From assembly GCA_934667125.1 (NCBI GenBank), contig CAKULF010000011.1, forward strand, positions 1 to 14,535: a DNA stretch of 14,535 bases, read 5' to 3'. Below the pieces are notes generated by a model. It searched no databases. It saw only the letters and a list, made by a program, of their open reading frames with translations, and had not been told where the DNA came from. This document shows, one piece after another, positions 1-7,378 of the stretch. The stretch's first letter is position 1, and the number at the start of each line of letters is the position of its first letter. Made by a program: the position numbers and the translations under genes. The DNA is from an uncultured Candidatus Melainabacteria bacterium (GTDB lineage Bacteria; Cyanobacteriota; Vampirovibrionia; Gastranaerophilales; Gastranaerophilaceae).

Positions 1-28
1 AAAAAAAAAAAAACGGTTTTTATAGATA

Positions 29-34
29 TATAAT
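29..34 (+). promoter_or_regulatory. candidate -10 box for the gene at 61
   Basis: A perfect TATAAT lies 26 bases before the chosen start codon. No good -35 is visible because the window begins in a run of 13 A residues. The position gives a leader of about 20 bases containing the ribosome binding site at 48-52. Confidence 0.4.
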
Positions 35-60
35 AATCTAATTTTGAAAGGAATTTGGCA

Positions 61-825
61 ATGATTAAAGCAATTAACAATGTTTCTAGCACATCTTTTA
101 AAGGAAGTGAAGTTAAAAAAGAAGAAAAAGCGCAAAAGACGCCTGAACAAATTAAAGATGGGAAAAAGAAATTGGCTATCGGTTTAGCTGCAGCTGCAAC
201 CGTGGCTATTGCTGGTATTGCAATTGCTTCAAAAGTTAAGAGCGGAAAGCCCGTAGATTTATCTGATATTAAATTTGATAAAGGCATTGCTAAAAAAGGC
301 GATAAGCTATTTACAGGTACAGTACAGCATACAAACAAAGCAGGCTCTAATTTTGAGCTTAAATATAAAAAAGGTAAATTAATAAGCTCAACAAAAACGC
401 CTACAAACAAGGATTTAGGAAACTTTATCAAAGAATATAAATACAATAAAGATGGCACACTTAAACAAATCACAAAAACAACCGAAGGTCTTGATGGCTA
501 TTGGGAAAAAACAACTTCAACATTTGATAGAGCAGCAAATAAATTAAAAGATGGAACCGAGCAAAAAATTCACAAAATGGTGCAAAACGTAGAAACATCA
601 TGCGATAAGCCAATCACAAAGCTTTCCCTTGTATCCAAAAACAACAACGCTACTATGACACTTTTATATGACGGCAAAGATAAATCAAAAATTCTTAGCC
701 CTGAATTAATAAAACCCTTAGAAATGTCTTTGGATGAAGAAAGCAAATCCACAGTTTTAGAAAATATAACAAAAACAGCAAAAGAACTTCTAGACGAAAG
801 CAATCAGCTTTACGAAATCAAATAA
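61..825 (+). CDS. membrane-anchored protein with SFKG motif and YwqK-like repeats
   Basis: A 254-residue protein of unknown function. I start it at ATG 61 rather than TTG 55 because AAGGA (48-52) sits 8 bases before the ATG but only 2 before the TTG. The N-terminus (MIKAINNVSSTSFKG) carries an SFKG motif that I associate with many uncharacterised Gastranaerophilales proteins. A Lys-rich stretch follows, then one hydrophobic Ala/Ile-rich helix at about residues 37-57, with no cleavable signal. The remainder is hydrophilic. It contains strand-turn segments such as LKYKKGKLISS and YKYNKDGTLKQI, which resemble the MORN-like repeats of the YwqK family. A single-pass membrane protein is likely; orientation and role are unknown. 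It converges on nrdD across a shared terminator. Confidence 0.8.
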   Translation: MIKAINNVSSTSFKGSEVKKEEKAQKTPEQIKDGKKKLAIGLAAAATVAIAGIAIASKVKSGKPVDLSDIKFDKGIAKKGDKLFTGTVQHTNKAGSNFELKYKKGKLISSTKTPTNKDLGNFIKEYKYNKDGTLKQITKTTEGLDGYWEKTTSTFDRAANKLKDGTEQKIHKMVQNVETSCDKPITKLSLVSKNNNATMTLLYDGKDKSKILSPELIKPLEMSLDEESKSTVLENITKTAKELLDESNQLYEIK

Positions 826-831
826 ACGACA

Positions 832-866
832 AAAAAGGGATGAAAACAAAAACTTCATCCCTTTTT
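832..866. terminator. bidirectional rho-independent terminator
   Basis: A perfect 13-bp stem (832-844 with 854-866) encloses a 9-base loop. The core is GGGATGAA/TTCATCCC and it ends in five T on each strand. It lies between the stop of the plus-strand gene (825) and the stop of nrdD (891), so it can end both transcripts. Confidence 0.9.
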
Positions 867-890
867 AATATTAATTTTCCAAAATAAAGC

Positions 891-3140
891 CTACATAGAA
901 ACTCTATCTTTAATTTCTTCCATCTTGTGATCCGCCAAGCGAGAATCGCCCTTAACTCTTGAATAAGCTAAATAGCCATTCATTCTATCAATCTTAGTTA
1001 AGTTCCTTGAGCCGCATTTTGGACAAACATCCATATCAAGCTCTTGGTGGCCGCAATCATCACAATATGATAAAGCAAGGTTAACCCCTTCATAAAATCC
1101 CATTTTCATTGCACGTTTTAAAAGCGTTTCAACTGCTTTTGTGTTATATGAAATAGGGTATTTAACATATTGAATTTTTCCGCCGTTCATCATATCCCAA
1201 AATCTTTTTTCGGTGTCTTGTTTTTGAATTGGTGTAATTTGTTCACTAACATGACAGTGGAAAGAATTTGAAACATAAGGTTTATCAGATACGTTTGAAA
1301 CTATACCATATTTTTTTCTAAATTGCTTAACTTGAAGTCCGCAAAGATTTTCAGCAGGAGTGCCATAAAGGGCATATAACCAGCCATCTTGTTCTTTAAA
1401 TTCTGCAACTTTTTTATTGATATATTCCATAACTTCATAAGCAAAATCGCCATCTTCAACAAGAGATTTGCCGTTGTGAAGTTCTTGTAATTCATTTAAG
1501 GCTGTAATACCGAAGCTTGCTGTAGCTGATTTTAACAATGGTTTAATTTTTTCATTGTATTTTAAATGTCCGCCCAAGAAACCGCCTTCGCAATATGCTA
1601 GAGGGTTAACAGAAGCTTTCATTTCGCCAAGATATTCATAAGTTCTGACATGAATTTTTCTGATTAATTCCATATAATAATCTAAAACTTCATAGAAATC
1701 TCTGCTTTCTTGTTTAGCTTTAGCGTAAATCATTGGCAAGTGTAAGCTTATTGCGCCGATATTAAATCTTCCAACGAAAACAGGCTTATCATTTTCATCC
1801 GCAGGATGAGCGCCACCTCTTTCAAACCAAGGAGAAAGAAAAGCACGACAACCCATTGGAGAAACAACTCTTCCATATTTTTTATACATTGAAGCAACAT
1901 ATCCTTCGCCTGTTAAGCTTAACCAATCAGGATACATAGTCTTTTTAGAACATTCAACACCAGCGTGGAATAAATCTTCTGAGATTTTTCCTTCGCCGTG
2001 TAGGTTTTCATCATATAAGAATACAATTTTTGGGAACAATACCGGTTTTTTGCATTCTTTTTTGCCTTGTCCGCCCATTCTTGTTTTTAAGCAAGCTAGT
2101 GTTGCCATTTTTTCAAGTTCAGATGTGCCAAGACCTGTTGTAACTGTGATGAACGGATAATCACCACGGCTTGAAGCAACTGTATTGAATTTGTATTCCC
2201 AACCTTGGAAACCTTGTTCATAATCGCTTTGAACGTCTTTCATAGCTTCTTCTTTAGCTTTTTCAAAAGAAAGACCCATGCAGATGTATCTATCGTATTG
2301 TCTTTCATAAGTTTTTTGAGCATAAGGAGCTAAGATTTTATCAACTTCAGGAACAGTAAAACCGCCATATTGTTGGCTTGCTGCTGCCATTACGATGTCG
2401 CCGATAACATCAAATGCAACATCCAAGCTCTTTGGTTCGTTATACCAAATATTACCCATTTCAAAACCATCTTTTAACACAGCAGCTACATCAAACAAGC
2501 AGCAATTCATCGTGTCACGACGAGCTGACATATCGTGGATATAAATGTATCCATCTTTAATTGCTTGAAGATCATCAACTGTTAAGAAGAATTTTTTGTA
2601 TAATTCTTTGTTTAATTCGTTAAAAATTAATGAACGTTTTGTTGAAACCAAAGTAGAATCGGCATTAGCGTTTTCTTTATCGCCAATGTACATAATTCTT
2701 TGAGATTCTTGATAAACTTTATCCAACATGTGGACAAAATCTCTTTTATAGTTTCTATAGTTTCTATAGCTTTCAGCTACTTCAGGGCTTAAAACAGTCA
2801 AAGCACTTTCAACAATATTGTGCATTTGGGCGATTGTAACTTTGTCTTTGTCCATTTTTAAAACAGATTCATTTACAAAAGAACAAATATCTTTAATTTC
2901 TTTATCAGAAAAAGTTACCATCATTCTTGTAGCAGATTTTTTAATAGCGTCAACTACTTTTTGAATATTATATTTTTCTTGTGTTCCGTCTTTTTTAATA
3001 ACAATTAAATTGTTCAAATTTTTTCTTGTGAAATTTAAAACATGTGCCAAAGTTTCACTAGAATTTTTAATTGCATTTGAAACACTCGAATGATTTTTTT
3101 CTAAGTTTTCGCTTTTTATATCGTTTGTAACATTCTGCAT
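891..3140 (-). CDS. nrdD: anaerobic (class III) ribonucleoside-triphosphate reductase
   Basis: Cytoplasmic glycyl-radical enzyme that reduces ribonucleoside triphosphates to deoxyribonucleotides without oxygen. The 749-residue protein has a 42-residue extension, then an ATP-cone allosteric domain (about 43-135, starting IVIKKDGTQEKY). The barrel carries Cys213/Cys214 (MNCC) and Cys431 (SPMGC), which match the two radical-site cysteines of the T4 enzyme. Met429, two residues before Cys431, suggests the formate-using subtype. Near the C-terminus are a zinc site (Cys693, 696, 706, 709) and the glycyl-radical loop RMNGYL with Gly722. A perfect AGGAGG (3147-3152) lies 6 bases before the ATG and directly abuts a GC-rich hairpin. 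The activase gene nrdG is not in this window. No NrdR box is convincing. Confidence 0.97.
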   Translation of the reverse strand: MQNVTNDIKSENLEKNHSSVSNAIKNSSETLAHVLNFTRKNLNNLIVIKKDGTQEKYNIQKVVDAIKKSATRMMVTFSDKEIKDICSFVNESVLKMDKDKVTIAQMHNIVESALTVLSPEVAESYRNYRNYKRDFVHMLDKVYQESQRIMYIGDKENANADSTLVSTKRSLIFNELNKELYKKFFLTVDDLQAIKDGYIYIHDMSARRDTMNCCLFDVAAVLKDGFEMGNIWYNEPKSLDVAFDVIGDIVMAAASQQYGGFTVPEVDKILAPYAQKTYERQYDRYICMGLSFEKAKEEAMKDVQSDYEQGFQGWEYKFNTVASSRGDYPFITVTTGLGTSELEKMATLACLKTRMGGQGKKECKKPVLFPKIVFLYDENLHGEGKISEDLFHAGVECSKKTMYPDWLSLTGEGYVASMYKKYGRVVSPMGCRAFLSPWFERGGAHPADENDKPVFVGRFNIGAISLHLPMIYAKAKQESRDFYEVLDYYMELIRKIHVRTYEYLGEMKASVNPLAYCEGGFLGGHLKYNEKIKPLLKSATASFGITALNELQELHNGKSLVEDGDFAYEVMEYINKKVAEFKEQDGWLYALYGTPAENLCGLQVKQFRKKYGIVSNVSDKPYVSNSFHCHVSEQITPIQKQDTEKRFWDMMNGGKIQYVKYPISYNTKAVETLLKRAMKMGFYEGVNLALSYCDDCGHQELDMDVCPKCGSRNLTKIDRMNGYLAYSRVKGDSRLADHKMEEIKDRVSM

Positions 3141-3152
3141 TTAATTCCTCCT

Positions 3153-3174
3153 AAGCGCCGCCCCAATAGCGCTT
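3153..3174 (-). promoter_or_regulatory. GC-rich leader hairpin abutting the nrdD ribosome binding site
   Basis: On the minus strand AAGCGC (3174-3169) pairs with GCGCTT (3158-3153) around a 10-base loop containing GGGG. The next base begins AGGAGG. It stands out as GC-rich in an AT-rich leader. It could influence ribosome access; no known riboswitch class was recognised. Confidence 0.4.
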
Positions 3175-3330
3175 TACCGTATTTTTTAAATTGCTATTTC
3201 AATTTGAAAATTGCTTATCGACTATTTAATGTATTGCCTACAATTAATTTTCTTATTTTAATTATTCTACAATATTTTTTTAGCATGGGCATCATTTATT
3301 TTGTTTAAAATTCCAATTATTTTATAAAAG

Positions 3331-3363
3331 ATTAAAGTCACACAATCATAGTGCGACTTTAAT
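3331..3363 (-). terminator. terminator after skp
   Basis: A stem of 9 bp (3331-3339 with 3355-3363) plus 3 bp beyond one mismatch encloses a 7-base loop. On the minus strand it follows the skp stop by 28 bases and is followed by CTTTTATAAAA, a moderate U-rich tail. It separates the nadE-skp unit from nrdD. Confidence 0.65.
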
Positions 3364-3391
3364 AAATTTTACATATATTTACTTTACTTTT

Positions 3392-3859
3392 TTATTTTAT
3401 AAGTGGAATTATATCTTTTGTAATATCTGTTCCGCCGAATAATACTGAATCCTTTTTCAATACTAAATCATAGCCCATGGCTTTAGATTTTTGAGTAATT
3501 GCATTATTCATTTGAGTATCAATTTCGTTAACTTTTTTAACATAACTGTTTTTAATTGTCTTTTTCTTTTGATCTAATTGAGATTCATATTTCTTAACAA
3601 GAGCTTCTTTTCCTGATTGTGTTTTTTGTTTGTCGATATCAGCATTTGCCGTTTTAAACCAGTTTAACATGTCTTTTTCTTGTTTAATTTTAGTATCTTG
3701 GGCGGATTTAAGAGCTTTTGAAGCGTTTAAAATTTGAGGGATATTAACATAAGCTACTTTTAATGGCGCACCATCCGAAAAAGCAACGTTGTTAATTCCA
3801 AAACCTAGTCCAAAAGCAAAAGAACAACAGATAAGTGTTAATAATAATTGTTTTTTCAT
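3392..3859 (-). CDS. OmpH/Skp-family periplasmic chaperone
   Basis: A 155-residue exported protein of the OmpH/Skp family, which holds unfolded outer-membrane proteins in the periplasm. Residues 1 to about 28 form a signal peptide (Lys-rich start, hydrophobic LLLTLICCSFAFGLGFG core). The mature part begins with the family strand VAYVNIPQIL. A Lys/Gln-rich helical hairpin follows, forming the coiled-coil arms. It ends with the typical cap YDLVLKKDSVLFGGTDIT...IIPLIK. I start at ATG 3859: AGGAG (3869-3873) is 9 bases upstream, while the alternative TTG at 3868 touches it. That ribosome binding site overlaps the nadE stop codon, so translation is probably coupled. The presence of this family implies an outer membrane. 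Confidence 0.88.
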   Translation of the reverse strand: MKKQLLLTLICCSFAFGLGFGINNVAFSDGAPLKVAYVNIPQILNASKALKSAQDTKIKQEKDMLNWFKTANADIDKQKTQSGKEALVKKYESQLDQKKKTIKNSYVKKVNEIDTQMNNAITQKSKAMGYDLVLKKDSVLFGGTDITKDIIPLIK

Positions 3860-3871
3860 TTTCTTCAACTC

Positions 3872-5677
3872 CTATTTTTTATAATTTATATTTGAAATAA
3901 TTGGTTGTTTAAATTCCGCTTTATTGATTGAACGTCCGTCCACTATTGGGCTTGGAGCGATTATGTACCATTTATATAAAGCTGTATTTAATCTTTTGAA
4001 GAATTTTTCAAGCCAAAGCGTTTTAGTTTCAGTTAAAACTTTGTTTTTCTTTTCGTACAAAAATTCAACTTTCATCATATCTTCAATGTTTTGATTAAAA
4101 TTTTCAATCCTCCAAATGACCTCGTCCAAAAATTCATAAGGCATTAGAGCGTCTTCTGCTAAAAGCGTCTTTCCTGTTTTAGGGTCAATTGCAAGTTCCG
4201 CCCCAGGGGGTTTTAGGATGATACTTTCAGGAATTGCGTTTTTAATTGGTCGATTTTCATTCATCCAACGAGCAAGCGCAAACAATTTTGTCTTAACAAC
4301 ATCAGCAATAGGAGCATATCCGCCCGACATATCGCCATTTATTGTAGCATAGCCCATATATAATTCCGATTTATCTGATGTTGCAATTGGAAGCGTTGCA
4401 CCGTATTCATTTGCTATTGCCCATAAAATCATACTTCTTGAGCGAGCTTGAATATTGTCTTGAGTGAAAGAATTTTTATATCGATTTGACCAAGAATTAT
4501 CAACTTTTGAGAAGATATTTTGATATTTTTCGCTTAATAAATCAACTGAATCTTTAATTGGAATTTCAAGAAAATTAATTCCCAGGTTATTTGCTAAAGT
4601 TTCAGCGTCAGATTTACTTTCTTTGCTTGTTAATTTTGAAGGCATTGAAATTCCAAAAACATTTTCGCTACCCAAAGCATCTGCCAATAATACAGCGCAA
4701 ATTGTTGAATCTAATCCGCCTGATAAACCTAATACTGCTTGTTTAAAACCGTTTTTAGAAAAATAATCCGCTATAGCTGTCGTTATTGTTAGATATGTGC
4801 GCTCAAGGTCGGGCTTATGGTCTAAACTAAACTCTTTTTGAGAATTTAAGGTTAATTCTAATCCACTTGGAAGAGGGTTAACTTCGCCACCATTTGATAA
4901 ATCAACAACAAAGCAACTTTCCTTAAAAGCGGGCGCCATTGCTATAATTTCGCCATTATTGTCATACAACCTTGATAAACCATCATAAACCAATTCATCA
5001 TTTGCCCCAACTTGATTAACATAAATATATTTTACGTTATATTTAAGCGCAATATTTTTCATCATATTGTGCTTTAATTGCTCTTTTTTAGCCCTTGTGC
5101 AAGATGAAGCAGGACACAATATAACATCCGCTTCAGAAGCAATTTCTGCTACAGGGTCAACTTTATACAAATTTCTTTTAAAGAAAGAAAAATCATTCCA
5201 ACTATCTTCGCAGATTATAATTCCATATTTAATCCCATCAAGTTCAAAAATTCTATTATTTTTATCAACTTCATAAGGTTCAAAATAACGATAATCATTA
5301 TGCTCGGAATAGTTTGGTAAAAGCGATTTTCTAACTATTCTATCAATTTTTTTATCTTTCAATAAAGCAATAGAATTAAAATATGGTTTTCCAAATTTTT
5401 CTTCATTAATTTCAGGATAACCGACAAGTGCTGCTATATTATCGCAATACTGCGCAATTTCAACAAGTGCTTCTTTACATTGTTTAGCCACATAAGGATA
5501 TCTTTCTAAAATATCGCCCATTGGATAAGACAACAAAGTTAATTCAGGAAAAATAACAAGTTTTGCACCTTGAATTTTAGCTTTTTTAATGTAATCAATA
5601 ATTTTTGCTTTATTATATTCAACGTTTCCGCTAATTGTGTTAATTTGTGCGAAAGCAATTTTGTTAACTTTATTCAT
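3872..5677 (-). CDS. nadE: glutamine-dependent NAD+ synthetase
   Basis: Last step of NAD+ biosynthesis: amidates deamido-NAD+ using ATP and glutamine. The 601-residue protein fuses an N-terminal nitrilase-type glutaminase to a C-terminal synthetase. The glutaminase triad is visible as Glu45 (FPELTL), Lys117 (VRKSLLPNY) and Cys156 (IICEDSWN). The synthetase PP-loop SGGLDS is at 319-324, and SDKSELYMGYATINGD and KPPGAEL follow further on. Length is normal for the two-domain form. The ATG lacks a Shine-Dalgarno, and a good -10 lies only 11 bases upstream, suggesting a near-leaderless mRNA. The stop codon TAG overlaps the skp ribosome binding site. Confidence 0.96.
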   Translation of the reverse strand: MNKVNKIAFAQINTISGNVEYNKAKIIDYIKKAKIQGAKLVIFPELTLLSYPMGDILERYPYVAKQCKEALVEIAQYCDNIAALVGYPEINEEKFGKPYFNSIALLKDKKIDRIVRKSLLPNYSEHNDYRYFEPYEVDKNNRIFELDGIKYGIIICEDSWNDFSFFKRNLYKVDPVAEIASEADVILCPASSCTRAKKEQLKHNMMKNIALKYNVKYIYVNQVGANDELVYDGLSRLYDNNGEIIAMAPAFKESCFVVDLSNGGEVNPLPSGLELTLNSQKEFSLDHKPDLERTYLTITTAIADYFSKNGFKQAVLGLSGGLDSTICAVLLADALGSENVFGISMPSKLTSKESKSDAETLANNLGINFLEIPIKDSVDLLSEKYQNIFSKVDNSWSNRYKNSFTQDNIQARSRSMILWAIANEYGATLPIATSDKSELYMGYATINGDMSGGYAPIADVVKTKLFALARWMNENRPIKNAIPESIILKPPGAELAIDPKTGKTLLAEDALMPYEFLDEVIWRIENFNQNIEDMMKVEFLYEKKNKVLTETKTLWLEKFFKRLNTALYKWYIIAPSPIVDGRSINKAEFKQPIISNINYKK

Positions 5678-5688
5678 ACGTTGATTTT

Positions 5689-5716
5689 ATCATAAAAAAC
5701 CGTATCTAAAGCACAA
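5689..5716 (-). promoter_or_regulatory. candidate nadE promoter
   Basis: On the minus strand TTGTGC (5716-5711), a 16-base spacer and TATGAT (5694-5689, five of six matches to TATAAT). The -10 ends 11 bases before the nadE ATG, so transcription would start only about 4-5 bases from the start codon. Confidence 0.5.
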
Positions 5717-5750
5717 AATCATACGCAAATACTAGCTGATTTTAAACAAA

Positions 5751-6419
5751 TTAATCGTGTTGGAACATAGCACGTTGAGCTACAACGCCGAACGGATAAG
5801 CATTTTTATCTGTGATAATGATTGGGAAAACATCCAAAATTTTTGACTTGCCTGTTGCAGCAGGAACTTTATATGAACCGGCTGTTTTTCTTGGGTTTGG
5901 TCTTCTTTGTCCATTAACATCAACGATAATTAAACAAGGTTCAGAATAAATCGTACCGGTATCATCTTGTATTTCAGCGCCTGCTGTAGCGCATTTCATA
6001 TTATCTTTATTAAAAGTTCCACCTTTAGCTGTTGGTTTGTTTGGAAATTCATATCTCATACCATCAGCTGTAAAGAATGCCCAGTTTGATGTATTACCCC
6101 AAGCGTAAGCGTTTGATGTTGAAATTACGTTCATTCTGTTTTGGAAGAATTGGAATAAACTATCTTCCTTATCTCCGCCACCTGACATTGGTTTATCAAC
6201 TTCTACAGGTCCATAACCTTCAAGAGCGATATTCATTTCTATAACTTGGTTTAGGGCAGATAAAGCTTTTTTTAATGCTGATTTATATTCATGTTGTTCT
6301 GTATTGACCAAAATTGCGGGGATAGTTAAAGCAGCAATTACACCAATGATTACCAAAGTGATTAGAGCTTCGGCAAGTGTAAAGCCTTTTTTAACATTAT
6401 TTTTTATCTTACTATTCAT
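5751..6419 (-). CDS. type IV pilin-like / pseudopilin protein
   Basis: A 222-residue prepilin-like protein. It has a short basic leader and the prepilin peptidase site KKG/FTLAE, with cleavage expected after Gly12 and the conserved Glu at mature position 5. A hydrophobic helix (LITLVIIGVIAALTIPAIL, about residues 19-37) anchors and polymerises the subunit. The globular part has two cysteines (MKCATAG and SEPCLI) that could form a disulfide. An IIVDVNGQRRPN segment resembles Asp/Asn loops of type II secretion pseudopilins. It may be a minor pilin or part of a pilus/secretion fibre. No other pilus genes are nearby, so this is an isolated subunit gene with its own promoter and no clear Shine-Dalgarno. 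Confidence 0.85.
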   Translation of the reverse strand: MNSKIKNNVKKGFTLAEALITLVIIGVIAALTIPAILVNTEQHEYKSALKKALSALNQVIEMNIALEGYGPVEVDKPMSGGGDKEDSLFQFFQNRMNVISTSNAYAWGNTSNWAFFTADGMRYEFPNKPTAKGGTFNKDNMKCATAGAEIQDDTGTIYSEPCLIIVDVNGQRRPNPRKTAGSYKVPAATGKSKILDVFPIIITDKNAYPFGVVAQRAMFQHD

Positions 6420-6458
6420 TAATTTTATAAACTCACGCTATAATACAATTCTACGTTT

Positions 6459-6486
6459 ATTATACATTATATATATTATTTGTCCA
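6459..6486 (-). promoter_or_regulatory. promoter of the pilin-like gene
   Basis: On the minus strand TGGACA (6486-6481, five of six matches to TTGACA), a 16-base spacer and a perfect TATAAT (6464-6459). Predicted start is near 6452, giving a leader of about 33 bases. An inverted repeat (6485-6513) overlaps the -35. Confidence 0.7.
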
Positions 6487-6513
6487 ATATGTAACAAAAA
6501 ATCATACATATTG
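6485..6513. repeat. inverted repeat overlapping the pilin -35 box
   Basis: CAATATGTA (6485-6493) and TACATATTG (6505-6513) are perfect 9-bp inverted arms around 11 bases. It lies just after the aroE stop but lacks a U-tract on the minus strand, so an operator for the pilin gene is as likely as a weak terminator. Confidence 0.45.
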
Positions 6514-6523
6514 TTTAGCCAAC

Positions 6524-7378
6524 TTAATAATCAGCCAACATCATTTTTTCTAATGCCGCATTTTTTAATAAGTTGAAATCGGGGGTTTTTCCTGTCCATA
6601 TTTCAAAAGCATAACATGCCTGAGCCACAAGCATATCAAGCCCTGTTATATGGTTTTTATTGAATTTTACTGCCTTTGAAATTAGAGCTGTCCTTAGCGG
6701 GTTGTAAACAATATCATAGACAATTGCGTCTATAGGTAAGCTTTCCATAGCTGAGTCTTCAACAGGTGAGTTGTTTTCATCAAAGTTCTTCATTCCAATC
6801 GGTGTTGTATTAACTAAAATATCAACATCTTCCAGTGATTGCATTAAAGAGGTTTGAATTGCTTTAATTTCAATTGTAGGGAACTTCTGTCTTATTAATT
6901 CCACAAAATCGTGTGAATTTATCACATTTCTTGTGTATATATCGATTTTTTTTATCCCTAATTCATTAAGCCCTGCAATTATTGCTCTGCTTGCTCCGCC
7001 TGTTCCGATTACTGCTGCTTTTTTATCTTTTAAGCTATATTCTTCTAATGGTTTAATAAAACCCAAAACGTCCGTGTTATAGCCGATTAAACTTGAATCT
7101 TCTTCAATTTTAACTGTGTTAACAGCGCCAACAACATTAATAAATTGGTCATATCTTGATAAAAACAAAGTTGTTGGAACTTTGTGCGGAATAGTTACGT
7201 TAAATCCAAAATATTTATCTCTTCTTAATTGTTTAATTCTTGTGATTAAATCTTCCGCTTCGGTTGGCAAAAGTTCATAACTTCCTTTTAAATTAAATTG
7301 TTTTAAAGCGGTCTCATATAATATCGGGCTCATACTATGACCCAAAGGATAACCTATTAAACCTAATTTATATTCCAT
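6524..7378 (-). CDS. aroE: shikimate dehydrogenase
   Basis: Reduces 3-dehydroshikimate to shikimate with NADPH in the chorismate pathway to aromatic amino acids. The 284-residue length is typical. Substrate-binding Ser15 and Ser17 are in GYPLGHSMSP; the catalytic Lys66 is in FNVTIPHK and Asp103 in GYNTD. The nucleotide loop GTGGASRA is at 125-132, followed by NTTPIGM and a C-terminal GLDMLVAQA helix. The ATG overlaps the topA stop by one base (TAATG), so the two are translationally coupled in the dprA-topA-aroE operon. Confidence 0.96.
   Translation of the reverse strand: MEYKLGLIGYPLGHSMSPILYETALKQFNLKGSYELLPTEAEDLITRIKQLRRDKYFGFNVTIPHKVPTTLFLSRYDQFINVVGAVNTVKIEEDSSLIGYNTDVLGFIKPLEEYSLKDKKAAVIGTGGASRAIIAGLNELGIKKIDIYTRNVINSHDFVELIRQKFPTIEIKAIQTSLMQSLEDVDILVNTTPIGMKNFDENNSPVEDSAMESLPIDAIVYDIVYNPLRTALISKAVKFNKNHITGLDMLVAQACYAFEIWTGKTPDFNLLKNAALEKMMLADY

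Noticed and set aside
3141..3330. NrdR box or cobalamin riboswitch upstream of nrdD
   Set aside because: No match to the NrdR consensus pair or to the conserved B12 box could be seen by eye.
5067..5276. 69-codon plus-strand open frame inside nadE
   Set aside because: It lies wholly antisense to a well-supported enzyme with intact motifs and has no ribosome binding site. Similar frames at 570-803, 1301-1495, 7406-7681, 8258-8467, 10127-10366 and 11034-11267 were dropped for the same reason.
5715..5743. AAAATCA/TGATTTT inverted repeat after the pilin-like gene as a terminator
   Set aside because: Only 7 AT-rich pairs with a 15-base loop; it also overlaps the nadE -35. Too weak to annotate.
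6304..6576. 90-codon plus-strand open frame across the pilin start and aroE end
   Set aside because: It spans the pilin promoter antisense, its hydrophobic stretch mirrors the pilin helix, and no ribosome binding site is evident.
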